Positions 23,281 to 35,124 are shown, counted from the first letter of the stretch. The stretch is 64,000 nt of DNA from Euryodendron excelsum (GCA_033060915.1 CM065377.1:50768183-50832182), one strand, 5' to 3'. Notes: generated by a model not told the origin, from the sequence alone. Program-made: numbers and translations.

Positions 23281-25212
23281 GTAGCATCATCATTTACGGA
23301 ACCATGCTAAGCAAAAAAGTTAAAAACCGTAACAAAAATGTATGTAATCATATGAACTTCGTTTTTTCTGTGCATTTGAAACCCAAAATGACTACAACAA
23401 CATTGATTAGCATCAGTAAGTTTTATCATGAAAACAAAGCTTCAAGAAAGAATGAGCAAGCTAAAAGTCAATGTGTGTATATGTATATATATTTGTACAT
23501 ATAATTATTCACGCAAACACATAATTGATGGGATAGCCAAAGCCATAAGAACCTAAAGCCTTCATGGTTCAACCCTAACACGTTCATCATTAATTGTTGT
23601 TTGGTTGCTGTGAAAATTGATATAGATTAATGGCTAGGAAATATTATCCAGATTTAGAATCCTACGGAAGACTTGACCCAACTCGATCTTGTTATGCAAA
23701 AATTGAAATTTCTGAATATATTGAACAATTATTCAGATTTAGAATTCTATGCAAGACTCGACCCATCATCAGTTCTATTGTTGATTTATGTTTCCCTCTG
23801 TCATGGTTTGATTTTCGTTGAACAATGAAATTAATGGATCTGCGGCCAGAAGGGAAAATTCAACATATGTAGAGTAGAAGTTTGCAGTTCAGGGACTATG
23901 AAATTAGGGCTTGTGAAAATCCTCCCATCATTCCTAGGATTTGTATTTACAATGGAAAAGCCAGTTAAATCTTAAAATATTTTGTTTGCTATTGAGTCTA
24001 GACCTCGATTATACATTGTAATGGGTCTACACCTAATGAAGTTAAATTAGAAGGATTTTGAAAACCCTATTTGGAGAGTGAACACATTCTTTGTTCTACT
24101 CGAGCAGGAAATTTGTTGTCCTTGCTTAACATATTAGAAGTGGAGAAAGGTGGCAAGTTTTGATTTAGAAGAAAGGCAGGGTGGAGCCATGTGAGACTCA
24201 GACGGGGAACTTTCCCCCAACTTTTCAAAAATTTTATTTGTACTTTTTATTTTAAGAGTCCCTTTCAATTTGCCCCTTTTGAAAATTTGCATGTGCCCCT
24301 TATATTTTTAAAGTTTTACTTCGACTTATAATTTTAGAATTTTGCCCCGTCTTCATAAATGCCACCTCAAAATTTTTTAGTTTGGTGTAAAAATCTTTTT
24401 ATATAAGCTTATATACAAATATAGAAAAGTCAAGTAACCTATTGTTGATTGTGGATAAAAAAAAAAATTAGAATACTCTATTTGGTTATACTTCTTCCTT
24501 GTTTTGGGAAGTAAAAAAACTTTTTTATTTTTTCGTGTTCTCAGAAACAAAAAATGGAACTATGGAAAATACAATCGCTTTTATTTTTGCATGAAAACAA
24601 TTCTCAAAATTTAGAAAATAGTTTTTTCCCCCTAAAGCTAGGATGTATTTCAAAAAAATTTACTAAAAACAAATTTTTGAAACTGATTTACCAAGTTTTG
24701 TATAAAAATTCTGATTGTATAGCATTATGTTGAAAAAAAATTTTGAATTGTGAATAAATGTTGCCCCTTGAGTAAACTTTTTGGCTCCGCTAAGGAAGAA
24801 AAGGGTGGTGGTGATAGCAGTCTCAATGTTATTCTCTATCTCTCTCTCTCTCTCAAATTGTTTGTTTCTCTCTCCAACTGCCCCTGCTATATATCAGCAG
24901 CCCCTCCCCCATGTTTCATTTGCAGGTATGCTGTTGTGTTAGTTCAAAACTGAACCAAACTGGTTTTTTTGAGTTTGGCTGGGTTCGGTTTGCAAGGGAA
25001 GGTGGTTCAATTCTGAATTAGTTTTTACGGAACTAATCTATATCGATTAGGTTCTGGGTTGAGCATCAACCTGAACCAAACCGATGGATGTGCATCCCAG
25101 GTTAAGCCCTTAACGTAGGGCTTGCCATTTAAAGAATTCAGTTTGTCTCTGTTTCCAATGGAATCGACTATTTCTTCCATACAAAGCATAACAATAGTCA
25201 CTTTTGCAAGGG
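23281..25212. other. Non-coding stretch, no gene recognised
   Basis: The sequence is AT-rich. Around 24,180-24,350 and 24,770-24,800 it resembles a common plant repeat whose ends read TGGAGCC and GGCTCCGC; 39,045-39,240 is similar. A CT-rich run lies at 24,838-24,860. No supported coding region is seen. Confidence 0.45.
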
Positions 25213-25397
25213 TAGTCAATGACCCCAGTACAACAAAACCAAGAGTTTTTGCCAATTAGGGCTATTTTAGTTGACCAGAGTTTTTGGCCTCTATTAAAGA
25301 GGTTAGGAGTTCGAATCACCTCTCTAAATTCCCTTCTCAACTTCATCTCTCCTAATAATCCAACCAAAAAAAAAAAAAAAGGAGTTTTAGTCAATGA
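25213..25397 (+). mobile_element. Probable tRNA-derived SINE
   Basis: GAGTTCGAATC (from 25,311) matches the internal B box of RNA polymerase III promoters and a 15-base A tail ends at 25,380. TAGTCAATGA occurs at 25,213 and again at 25,388, like a target duplication. A third copy at 25,443 weakens that reading. Confidence 0.45.
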
Positions 25398-26689
25398 TTC
25401 TTTTTTTTATTTTATTATGCGGTTAGTGGTGTTTCCCTAGTCTAGTCAATGACAAACCGCCATTGAAAGGAATTTACAAGAAATAAATTTTTCAATGATC
25501 CTTATAGCTTCATGGTTGCAGGTTGCCCAAATTACCTCCAAAGCCGATCCCACAATTTTTTCCTCATTTCATATAAATCCAGCAATGTCGAAACTTTCAA
25601 TAAAGATATAATTTGGTAATTAATTCGAGATTGGTTATGTCCTGATTAATTATTATTTTGACCTAATTTTTTATATTAAACTTCAACAAAGTTTGACTTT
25701 CCTTCTACTCAACGACTTATCATTTGCAAAATCAATCAGAAAAATATCTTTTATAACCATTTCAATAGACTGAATCGGTGGATATTTCCAGTGTCATTAT
25801 TATTGGAAGTCTTAATAAGCATTCATTTTCTGCATTAACAACCAAATTTTTGCTTCTGCAACAATTTGAGCAGTCAAGCTTGAAACACCGGTGTGTAGAA
25901 TCTGAAAAAAAGCCCAATGCCAATGCTATAACTAAAACAAATCGAACAACCCAGAGCTTCCAGCTCCTTATAACACTGTTAATCCTCGAGATTAGAACAG
26001 TACTTCCTCTGTTCTTCGTTGAAGGTCAATAGCAACGGAAGTTGATTATGTACTTGATAAAAAATTACACGATTCAATTTACTCTTCACAGAGCATGACT
26101 CACAGAACAAGATACAAATCAATCTGATCCCAAAAAAGAAAAATCCATATTGTCTACATGTTTGAGTTGTAGGAAAAAGCTATACAACCTCAAAAATGTG
26201 TGGACCCGTATCTCGACTAATTCATTTTCCGGTCAGGTTAAAGGGAGGCCATCGACACCGGAAGTATAGTATTTACAAGAGATTTAGTCAACTTTTACAC
26301 TTAACAAGATTCAAAAAGAGGTTAAGAGTCTGAGTCAACTAAGCTGACTCAGTTGGTTTGATCCTGTTTACCACGTAAATGAGATAGGAGATCTAGGTGT
26401 AAAAAATGAGAAAAGATGTAAATAACTAGTAGACGACAAATAATTAATTTCTGCTGCAAGTTTAAACATCGATCAGTGGTTAGATTCCAGAATAACTTGA
26501 TCTCAACATTCAAATTGAAAACCATGTCCCTCTATTACTAAGAATGACTAAGATTCAACAACATTAATTTCCCAAAAACAAAAAAGACTACAAGGAATTT
26601 AGCACACGTCTTCGATATTGATACATACAGCAAATCAACTGAGCAGCTCGTTCCTCTCAACTAGTTTTTCGGTTGTTGGAATTCACTTA
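25398..26689. other. Non-coding stretch, no gene recognised
   Basis: The sequence is AT-rich and I see no gene, repeat end or RNA motif. Confidence 0.4.
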
Positions 26690-27290
26690 ATTACAACTGA
26701 GCCATCAACAACCAAACCAAAGTGATGAGGTGCCCACTGCCCACCTTTACCCTACTGTGCCAAATGGATATGTATTGGGTCTGCAATGACTCGCAGCGTA
26801 GGACAGTATTTCAACCCAAACTTTGCTCACTATCGCCTATTTTTTAGCCTTCCTAATGTCCCCCAGTGTTTTCGCCAGCTCGCATGCATCAAACAACACA
26901 GATTTGCTTCCACCTACTCCCTCGGCAGTACTAACAGGTGGTTTAACTTCTGAAAGGATGACTCTGCAGGCTTGTATTTGTACTTTATCCTGTCCTGATT
27001 TGCGGCCGCAGAAGCATTTTCAAACATCGAAGATATTCGGACAGCATATCTTATATCCGCGAATGATTTCCTTGGCATGAACACAGGTATCTCTGAATCT
27101 TATTTTCCAGTAACGTCGGGCGGCGGACATCATTGTGGACTGCATAATCAATAGATATAACATGTAATCTGACATATGCTTAGACAAATCACGAGAATAA
27201 CTGTTAGTGTCCGTGGCGGCTTTATCAGCATTAAAGCAGAGTTCAGTAGCGATGTGCCACAATGTAAGGCTCTCTTACAAAATCTTTATC
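26690..27290 (-). pseudogene. DUF4220/DUF594 family protein, C-terminal fragment
   Basis: A minus-strand frame from about 27,290 reads L-W-H-I-A-T-E-L-C, L-S-K-H-M-S-D-Y-M-L-Y-L-L and I-R-F-R-D-T-C. After a stop it continues with K-S-V-L-F-D-A-C-E-L-A-K and K-V-W-V-E-I-L-S-Y-A-A-S-H-C-R. These are the conserved blocks of the C-terminal DUF594 domain of large plant membrane proteins of unknown function. In-frame stops occur at the start of the fragment, after I-F-D-V and within the A-K-K region. The upstream two-thirds is missing: the fragment ends where the copia LTR begins, so the retrotransposon probably split or truncated the gene. By similarity only the last domain survives. Confidence 0.75.
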
Positions 27291-27319
27291 CTTCGTCCAA
27301 GGGATCTGCTGAGTTCATA

Positions 27320-27671
27320 CACAGTTGAAGATCAGCAAAGCTGATCAAAGTTGACAGAAGGCTTCAGCCGCCAGACCTTTGAGAAGGCCAGCCACCAATC
27401 ACAACTCACCTACCGTGTTCACCTACCATAGTTATTGAAGGTTAAATGTGAAGCCCATCGACTATGGAAGTCAAGATTGTACAACTCTTCCCTTCCCTAT
27501 AAATAGCGGGTTGAGGTGAAGGAGAAAATCAAGCTAGTTCAAGCAAGAGCAAGAGAGAGTAAGAGAGTTGTTTTAAAGAGTTGAGTTGAGTCGTGAGAGA
27601 GAGCAGGACCTCCTCATTCTCCTCTTTTTTTTTTTTTTTTTCTCTCTCTATATAATGAAATTCTTTCTCCA
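27320..27671 (+). repeat. 5' LTR of the copia element (left edge approximate)
   Basis: It ends with CA at 27,670-27,671, three bases before the primer site. The left edge is set near TGAAGATCAGC at about 27,325 but cannot be confirmed without the 3' LTR. It includes a TATA box and a CT-rich stretch. Confidence 0.6.
27498..27505 (+). promoter_or_regulatory. TATA box of the copia LTR
   Basis: TATAAATA follows a C-rich stretch about 170 bp before the primer site, the expected place for the LTR promoter. Confidence 0.65.
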
Positions 27672-27674
27672 AAG

Positions 27675-27686
27675 TGGTATCAGAGC
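27675..27686 (+). other. Primer-binding site, initiator tRNA-Met type
   Basis: TGGTATCAGAGC directly follows the 5' LTR, as in plant copia elements. Confidence 0.9.
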
Positions 27687-28332
27687 GAGGTTAAAGTTAC
27701 CGGAGCAATTTTTTTACTATTTTTGCTCGCTGTCCAGAATTAAAGTTGTCAAAATCGTGTTTCAATCAAACCATTGTGTTCGTCTTGTTGATACGAGTTC
27801 ATCGAGGCAAACCGCGTTGAAAATGGAGCTAAAACGAGCTCGTACGAACCAATCAAAGTTCTGTTCCGGCAAGTCAACGCCAGCAACATCACCGACGCTG
27901 CTGGCGTCATCGTTAACCAAGTCAACTGCCACGTTACCAGTCTAGTTAGCCGCCACGTCACCATTCCAGTCAACTACCACGTCATCAAATCTTCTAAAAA
28001 TTACAGTTTGGCCCCAAAAATGTTTAGAAATAATAATTTGGCCTCGAAACTTTTTAAAAATTACAGTTTGACCCCTAAACAAACTAAAATTTTTAGTTAA
28101 GCCTTTCTAAAGGTTTTTCACCGTTCCGGACGCAACCGTGCACTCTGTTTTGGCAAATTCTACTTCTATGATACTGTACAAGCCAATTGAAGAGTAAATT
28201 CATAGAGGAGCTATCAATATCAACCTCAAGATATATGATTATGCTCACCTCTTCGAACTATGGCATTTGGCGGCCTTGAATGGAGGACTATTTGAATTGC
28301 CGAGATTCATTTGATCCCTTGGATGAAGTGGG

Positions 28333-29013
28333 GTGAACTCGATGGACACAGCGGAAGCCAAGTGGAGAAGGAAGAATAAGAAAACTATCGGTCTAATCAC
28401 ACAATGGATCGACCATAGTGTATTCCACCATGTTGCTCAGGAGACAGACACATATACTCTTTGGATGAAGCTGGAGAATCTATTTCAAGCCAAAACTGCT
28501 CGAAACAAAGCTCTCTTGATGAAGCGCTTTGTCAACTTGAAGTTAAAGAGCGGTATGCCAATTCCTAAGCATACGAGTCAGTTCCAGGACTATGTGAACC
28601 AGCTTGCAGCCATGAAACTTCCACTAGACAATGAAGAGCAAGCCCCCTTACTTCTTAGTTCTCTACTAGACAGTTGGGAGATTTTGGTGGTGTCCCTCAA
28701 CAACTCAGTTCCAAATGGCAAACTCACCATGGCGATGGTCAAGGATGCCTTATTCAATGAAGAAGCCAGACGGAAGGAAGCTAGCATGGAGCAATCATAT
28801 GCCCACGCTATAGAAAGTAGGGGGAGGCCTCGGGAAGATAACAGAGGCCGAGGCAGAGGTAGAGGAAGAGGTAGAGGCAGAAGCAAAAGCAGAGGAAGGT
28901 CACAGGATCTTGGTAGATCTAATGACGGGCATGGAAAGTTTGCCTGCTATCATTGTGGCATTGAAGGTCACATAAAGAAGCTCTACCAAAAATTGAAAAG
29001 GGAGCAAAGTTAA
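28333..29013 (+). pseudogene. Copia gag (UBN2-type) with damaged zinc knuckle
   Basis: Gag forms the particle and binds RNA. The frame has the copia gag core (D-T-Y-T-L-W-M-K-L-E, M-K-R-F-V-N-L-K-L, L-L-S-S-L-L-D-S-W), an Arg/Gly repeat tract (residues about 165-195) and a CCHC knuckle reading C-Y-H-C-G-I-E-G-H-I-K-K-L-Y. The fourth ligand is Tyr instead of Cys, a one-base change. The true N-terminus lies upstream but is broken by stops at 28,250-28,330. Confidence 0.88.
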
Positions 29014-29085
29014 GGCAATCATGAGCATAACAGGGAAGATGGTGACACCCTAGTCACCATTAAGGGAGACGTCGCAATATTCTCT

Positions 29086-29412
29086 GTGGAAGAAGAGACG
29101 TGCCTCCACGTTGCTAGCCAAGATTCCGAATGGATGGTAGACACAACAGCCTCTTACCACGCCACTCCCCACAGCGAGTTCTTCACGACGTACAAAGCTG
29201 AAGACTTTAGTACTGTGAGAATAGGGAACACCAATTCATCAAAGATTATCAGAATTGGTGATGTTCAAATCCAGACAAACAATGGTTGCACAATGGTATT
29301 GAAGGACGTCAGACACGAGCCTAACCTCCGGCTCAATCTTATTTCTGGGATAGCCCTTGATCAACAAGGTTATGACAACTGCTTCAGTAATGGCACTTGG
29401 AAGCTGTCATAA
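29086..29412 (+). pseudogene. Copia protease region
   Basis: The frame reads W-M-V-D-T-T-A-S-Y-H-A-T-P, corresponding to the copia aspartic protease active-site motif with Asp kept and the following residues altered. It then gives G-N-T-N-S-S-K-I and L-R-L-N-L-I-S. It ends in a stop before the pre-integrase zinc-binding region. Confidence 0.8.
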
Positions 29413-29439
29413 GGTGCCCTAGTTGTCGCCTGAGGGCAT

Positions 29440-30368
29440 ATTTGCAGCACGCTGTACAGTACTCAGGTGAAGGTTTATTTAGACAGCCTCAATGCAGTTG
29501 AAGACGAGACATCACCAAATCTGTGGCATAAGAGACTCGGTCACATATGAGAGAAAGGTTTATTCACGCTGGTAAAGAAGGCTCTCATTCCAGTAAACAA
29601 GGAGATTGCACTGAACCCCTGCGAGCATTGCCTGTTTGGCAAGCAACATCGAATCTCGTTTAATTCTTCCACACGAAGAAGATCAGAGTTATTGAGTCTG
29701 GTACACTCTGACGTTTATGGTCCCATTAAAGAGGAGTCAATGGGCGGTAACAGGTATTTTGTTACCTTCATAGATGATGCTTCACGGAAGGTGTGGATGT
29801 ATTTTCTAAAGACTAAGGATCAGGTACTTGAGAACTTCAAGATCTTCCACGCCATGGTGGAAATGGAGACTGGCAAGAAGTTGAAGTGCCTCTAGAAATA
29901 CAATGGAAGCGAGTACACATCCAAGGAGTTCAAGGCATACTGCTCAGAACGCGGTATCTGCCACGAGAAGTCGATCCCACGCACCCCACAGCACAATGGA
30001 GTAGCTGAAAGGATGAACCAGACCAGTGTGGAAAAAATCGGTGTATGCTCAGTATGGCTGATCTGCCAAAGCCATTCTGGGGTGAAGCTGTTCGTGCTGC
30101 TTGCTACCTGATCAATAGATCACCATCAGTGCCGTTGAAATTTGAAGTTTCGGAGATGGTGTGGACTGGCAAGAAGGATGTCTCTTACTCTCACCTGAGA
30201 GTGTTTAGGTGCAAGGTTTTTGCACACGTATCCAAGAAGCAGAGACAAAAGCTCGACATGAAGTCCATTCCATGCATTTTAATTAGTTATGGAGATGAAG
30301 AGTATGGATACAGGCTATGGGATCCAACAACAAAGAATGTCATCAGAAGTAGGGACGTTGTGTTCTAA
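29440..30368 (+). pseudogene. Copia integrase with one catalytic Asp replaced
   Basis: The zinc-binding part (L-W-H-K-R-L-G-H, C-E-H-C-L-F-G-K) contains a TGA after G-H-I. The core keeps V-H-S-D-V-Y-G-P. At the second catalytic site, after an in-frame TAG, the frame reads K-Y-N-G-S-E-Y, with Tyr where Asp is expected. The Glu of H-N-G-V-A-E-R is kept. A frameshift near 30,030 moves to the frame of 30,045-30,368 (F-W-G-E-A-V, Y-L-I-N-R). Confidence 0.85.
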
Positions 30369-30768
30369 GAGAACCAGTTTTATGAGAAACCAACTAAGTC
30401 CAGTGGTTCCAGTTCCCATACTCCTAACATGACTCCAGATTTAGCATTAGTCTAGCTCACCACAAATACTGGAATGCTGGAGGCAATTTCAGAAGATGAA
30501 GAAGAATAGGGTGTTAAGCAGGGAGAGCAACAACCAACTCCACCAGAAGAAGAATAACTTCCATAGCCAATTGGTGAGGTACCTCCCCAAATTGACGAGC
30601 CTCAGCTAAGGAGATCTGCAAGAGGTCGTGTCTTGATTCCATCGACCAAATATCCGGAATCAGACTTCATCATGCTCACTGATGAGGGGGAGCCCGAGGA
30701 CTTCTAAGAAGCACATACCCATCTAGACAAAAGCAAGTGGATGGAAGCCATGCAATAAGAGATAAGTT
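30369..30768 (+). pseudogene. Copia integrase-RT linker and start of RT
   Basis: This acidic, Pro-rich linker has several in-frame stops. It ends in the first RT residues (K-W-M-E-A-M-Q, then a stop, E-I-S-S-L) immediately before the nested solo LTR. Its sequence resumes in frame at 32,912. Confidence 0.75.
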
Positions 30769-30773
30769 CCTTG
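30769..30773. repeat. Target-site duplication of nested LTR, left (CCTTG)
   Basis: CCTTG lies directly before TGTTGGCC and recurs directly after GTTAACA at 32,907-32,911. Confidence 0.92.
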
Positions 30774-32906
30774 TGTTGGCCCAAAAAGCAACCCAAGAAG
30801 GGGGGTAAATTGGGTTTTTCGAAGATTAATACTAGTTAAGATTAATTAAAATTAATCTAAGCAAAGTAATAATGATTAATCTATATGTGATGCAATGTAA
30901 TTAGTGGAAATAAAGAAAACAGAGTAATAGAAGGGAGACACAGATTTACCAAGGTTCAACCACAAACCATGGTCTATGTCCTCACCCCAAGACCTCCTTG
31001 AAGTCTTCTTCCATTATGTAATCACCTATTACAAGATGGGCTACTGATTGACAAAGTACTCAGCTCACTATATAAGAACTCCTCACCGAGCTCTTCAATC
31101 TTCAAGTGGTTTTGTCCAAGCTCCATTCAAACTTACAAGAGTTTTGCTTTCACAAGAGAACTCTCAAACTCTCAATTACAAGTATATAAAAGTTTAAAAG
31201 TCACTTGCACACTCTCTACCAAGAGTAGATTTTACATTCAAAACTCACAAATGAAAACAGGAAGAATATTCAGAGTATATCAGTGATTCAGTCAGTTGAT
31301 CTTGTTTTTGTCTTCAATCACTTGTATAAATGCAGTTGGAAGCTTATATATACCTCTGTATTGATTCCATCCATTAGTGGTTATTGAGGATCATTAATGC
31401 ACGTCCATTCTGTTATAACGTTAAGAAAAATAGCCGTTATATCAAAGGAGTCGGCTCCAAGTTTGTAGAGTTGACACTTTCAGCTTCTACATTTATCAGA
31501 TGTAGTTCACTGACTTCATGAGTCCACTCTTCATATCAATGAGGCGACTCCTTGATCATTCTGTCTTCATATATTTGATTTCTGCTGTTATGAGGCAACT
31601 CTTCATCTTTAGGAGTCCGCCCTTTGTTTATTCAATTCTTCAGCCTTTTACTTCTGTTGTCATGAGGCGACTCTTTGTCTTCATGTGTCCGCTCTTTGAT
31701 CATTTCATCTTCAAGCCTTTGCGACTGTCTCCATGAGGCGACTCTTTATTTCAATGAGTCCACTCTTTGTCTATTTGGTCTCCAAGCTTTTTGCTTCTGC
31801 GATCAAGAGGCGACTCTTCATTGTACATGAGTCCGCTCATTTATCATTTCGTCTTCAGGCCTTTTGCTTTTGTAACCATGAGGCGACTCCTCATTTCAAT
31901 GAGTTCGCTCATTGCCCAGATATTTGTATTCTATCTTTCAATGATTCAAATCATCTTAGCATAGGTACAAGATCTTCAAGGAGTATTTCTTTGGGGTATG
32001 ATGATCAATCAAATCTCTTTAACTCATCAGAGTTAACTTTTATTCAGCTTGGATTGAATCAATCATTGGATATTGATCTTCCCTTGACTCTCAAACAGTC
32101 AGAGCTTTATTAGATCAATGTTCATCTTTTCTTCTTCATTTGCAAAGCTTCTTCTTTCATTGTAGAACATCTTATTCAATGTCAAGCTTCCTCAATTGTG
32201 TAGAGCTTCACAATGCTTGATTTCTGATTTCCTCTCTTTGCTAACAATTCTTCATTCTTCTTTAAAATCACTTCACTAAGGCTTTTTGCAGACTTGATGA
32301 AATCTCTTCATACATCTAGTTTTCATTGATCATTTTCATCTTAGAAAAATTCTTCACTTGGATTTCATGTAGAGATCAGACAATCATTGTGAGCCATCTT
32401 CTCAGCAACTTCAATCACATTATCTGGAACTAAACTTTGCATACTTGATGAAGTCTTCTCTTGAGCATTTTCAATCTCTTCAACAATCAATTCCTCTTCA
32501 ACTGATCTTTGCACTTCTTCAACTATTCTTTGCATATTCTGATAAAGTCTTCAGTCTATCTTGAGTGCAAATCAATCTTCATTGGAACTATGTATACTTA
32601 ATAGAAGCTTTATTTGAACACATTCAATCTCTTTGAATGTAGAACATTTGTTTGAAGTAGAGATAGGCGTCAATCCTCTGTTTGGTTAATTGCATAGTCT
32701 CTTGGAATTCATTGTTTAATCTTAGATTTGTTGTGCATTCTTTTTGACATGTATTAAACTTAAAATTGAACTTTAAGTCTAAGTTATGAACTTTCTTAAT
32801 CTGCACACTAAGTAAATTCATTAGTAAAATCACACAAGGTTTAGTTATTATCAAAATCAATATAGGAATTAACCTTGAGTCAACAAGGGTCAACTTTGAG
32901 TTAACA
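30774..32906. mobile_element. Solo LTR, 2133 bp, inserted in the copia RT gene
   Basis: The insert opens TGTTGGCC and closes GAGTTAACA (TG...CA), is flanked by the 5-bp repeat CCTTG and has no coding capacity. Removing it and one CCTTG restores the copia reading frame across the site. Unequal recombination between two LTRs of a full element leaves exactly this structure. The size, over 2 kb, suggests a large-LTR lineage. A TATATAAG box at 31,069-31,076 suggests plus orientation, which is uncertain. Confidence 0.9.
31520..31930 (+). repeat. Tandem repeats of about 72 bp inside the solo LTR
   Basis: GAGGCGACTC or a one-base variant recurs at 31,541, 31,592, 31,664, 31,734, 31,807 and 31,880, so spacing is 70-73 bp apart from one 51-bp step. 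Each unit also has GAGTCCGCTC or a variant and a TTCATTT...TTTCGTCTTC stretch. The frames are open in places only because the units repeat. Confidence 0.85.
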
Positions 32907-32911
32907 CCTTG
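32907..32911. repeat. Target-site duplication of nested LTR, right (CCTTG)
   Basis: It is identical to 30,769-30,773, immediately after the closing CA of the solo LTR. Confidence 0.92.
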
Positions 32912-34148
32912 CACAAGAATCTAACCTATAATCTCGTAAGGCTTCTCAAAGGCATAAAAGCCTTAAGAAACAAGTGGATTTTCAAGCTAAAGAAAGAGGA
33001 TAGTGGAAAACTATTCAAGCACAAGGCTCAATTGGTCGTCAAAGGATTTCAACAGAAGAAAGGAATTAACTTTGACCAGATTTTCTCACCAATAGTGAAG
33101 ATGACCTCAATTCGAGTTATACTCGGATTGGAAGCCAACCTGAACTTGGAGCTTGAACAGATGGATGTTAAGATAGCTTTTCTCCACAGAGATCTAAAGG
33201 AAGAGATCTACATGGAACAGCCAGAAGGGTTTGAAGCTCCCAGGAAAGAGCACTTAGTCTGCAAGTTAAAGAAGAGTCTCTAAGGCTTGAAGCAAGCGTC
33301 GAGACAATGATACAAGAAGTTTGACTCATTTATGGTGGGTCATGGGTACAAGAGGACTATTGCAGACCAGTGCGTATACATTTAGAGATTCTCAGATGGT
33401 AGCTTTGTGACACTCCTTCTCTATATGGATGACATACTGATCATTGGACAAGATGCTACCAAGATTAGCAAGCTAAAAAATGAGTTATGCCAATCCTTTG
33501 ATATAAAGGACTTAGGCCCTGCTCAGCAAATTTTGAGCATGCAAATTATTTGTGATATGAAAGCCAAGAAATTATGGCTATCACAAGAAAAGTACGTTGA
33601 ACGGGTGACCAAAAGGTTCAACATGGGAAACGCCAAGTCAGTCAATACTCCACTAGCTAATCACTTCAAACTGAGCAAGAGTTCGTGCCCCTCCTAGAAG
33701 ACTGAGATAGAAGAAATGGCAACAGTACCCTACTCTTCAACAGTAGGCAGTCTAATGTATACAATGGTGTGTACAAGGCCAGATATTGCTCACGTTGTAG
33801 GCATTGTGAGCAGATTTCTCTCCAACCTTGGGAAAGAGCATTGGGAAGTAGTCAAATGAATTCTCAGGTACCTAAAGGGTACATCAAAGCTATGCTTGTA
33901 TTTTGGAGGAGCTGAATCAGTCTTGGAAGGCTATACAGATTTAGATATGACCGGTGATCTTGATGGTAGGAAATCTACATTAAAATTCCTCTACACCTTC
34001 GCAGGGGGAGCTGTATCATGGCAATCTAAACTGTAGAAGTGTGTGGTTTTATTTACAACGGAGGCAGAATATATCGCTGCAATGGAAGCTGAGAAGGAAA
34101 TATTGTGGGTAAAGCAGCTTCTCCAAGAGCTAGAAATCATCACTTGAA
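32912..34148 (+). pseudogene. Copia reverse transcriptase and partial RNase H
   Basis: RT motifs appear in order: R-N-K-W-I-F-K-L-K, K-G-F-Q-Q-K-K-G-I-N-F, Q-M-D-V-K-I-A-F-L and the active site Y-M-D-D-I-L-I with both aspartates intact (about 33,422-33,445). Then come W-L-S-Q-E-K-Y and Y-S-S-T-V-G-S-L-M-Y. RNase H begins with G-Y-T-D-L-D-M and T-T-E-A-E-Y-I-A-A. Stops occur near 33,282, 33,310, 33,383, 33,697 and 34,035. The RNase H end, polypurine tract and 3' LTR are missing. Confidence 0.88.
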
Positions 34149-34689
34149 AAGGCATATAAATCCGAGGTGCTTTATTGATTAGTTATATGAAGCCTTTGAT
34201 CTAACATTCCCCAAATGTATCTTTCAAATTCGCTTCACAGGTTGGAGCATGAATATATTAGCAGACAAAATTTATAGAATATGATATATCAAGACGAGTG
34301 GCCAGCCAAATCCTCTCAGCCCAGCCAGCCCAGCCCAGCCCAGCCCAGTCATATTTTTAGTTTGAACCAGATTTAGGGCCATCAGCCCAGTGACGAGCCG
34401 AACCCGCTTAGAGGGCTTGACAAGTTTTTTAATTCTAAGAATGTGGGTCCACAATTCACGATGGCATCCGGCTCCTCCCCAGTTACTTACCTCAGGTCCA
34501 ATTAATGAAAGCTTGACACAGAGAAAGTAGACAATCCATCAATATAAAAGATGCTCATGTTAAACCCAAAATTGTCATTCCTTAGCTTGCAAGCATCAAT
34601 TCTACATGGGTGATAATGGATATTCGACCATGACGACTTGTCACAATAGATACATACATAATACATACAAACAAACATAAGGAAACAGC

Positions 34690-34800
34690 TTATTAGAAGT
34701 AACGTTTTACAAATAAAAAAAATTTATAATGTATGTAAAAAATTCTATCAAAATAATATCATATGACAATGGCATATTTGTAATTAAAATTTTTTATAAA
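34690..34800. mobile_element. Small AT-rich MITE, family 1 (degenerate)
   Basis: It carries the ATCAAAATAATATCATATGA and GTAATTAAAA blocks shared with the family, but its ends are poorly preserved. It lies at the same place in the duplication as the copy at 20,848. Confidence 0.4.
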
Positions 34801-35072
34801 TTATAAACAGTGGCAGTTTCAGTAATTTGCCATCCGATCAAAGTACATTTCTTCGGATCGAGGAAAATGCTTGTCATGACCAACCACCCGATAAAGGTAC
34901 CTACCCATGCAATTTCTAGGAAGGAGAGAACCTCTTGCACCATGAAACAGCCATGAAACCTATCAGCAAAATGCCGCCAACAAAGCCTTTGGCCTCTTAT
35001 CTGTACCTTCGTTGGCACCACATTCAACTCTTTCCACGAACTCTTCCATGTTTATATCTCCTCCAACCCTCC

Positions 35073-35079
35073 TATTTAA
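35073..35079 (+). promoter_or_regulatory. TATA-like box of the EF-hand gene
   Basis: TATTTAA lies about 50 bp before the ATG, so the 5' leader would be short. The same box survives in the gene-deleted duplicate near 22,573. Confidence 0.55.
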
Positions 35080-35124
35080 GCCGCCCATTCACTCCATTTC
35101 CAAGCCACCACATTCTCACAGATC

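Larger units (their letters stand above)
27320..34148 (+). mobile_element. Ty1/copia LTR retrotransposon, 3'-truncated, carrying a nested solo LTR
   Basis: The order is 5' LTR, tRNA-Met primer site, gag, protease, integrase, RT and RNase H, which is copia order because integrase precedes RT. The element stops inside RNase H near 34,148, where the duplicated block begins. There is no 3' LTR and no polypurine tract. The RT region is interrupted at 30,774-32,906 by a solo LTR. Many stops and at least one frameshift are present. Confidence 0.9.

Noticed and set aside
31520..31930. CRISPR-like regular repeats
   Set aside because: Units are degenerate and contiguous with no unique spacers, lie within a retrotransposon LTR, and the genome is a plant's.
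31518..32113. Overlapping plus-strand frames inside the solo LTR (up to 126 residues)
   Set aside because: They are by-products of the 72-bp tandem repeats and have no protein similarity.
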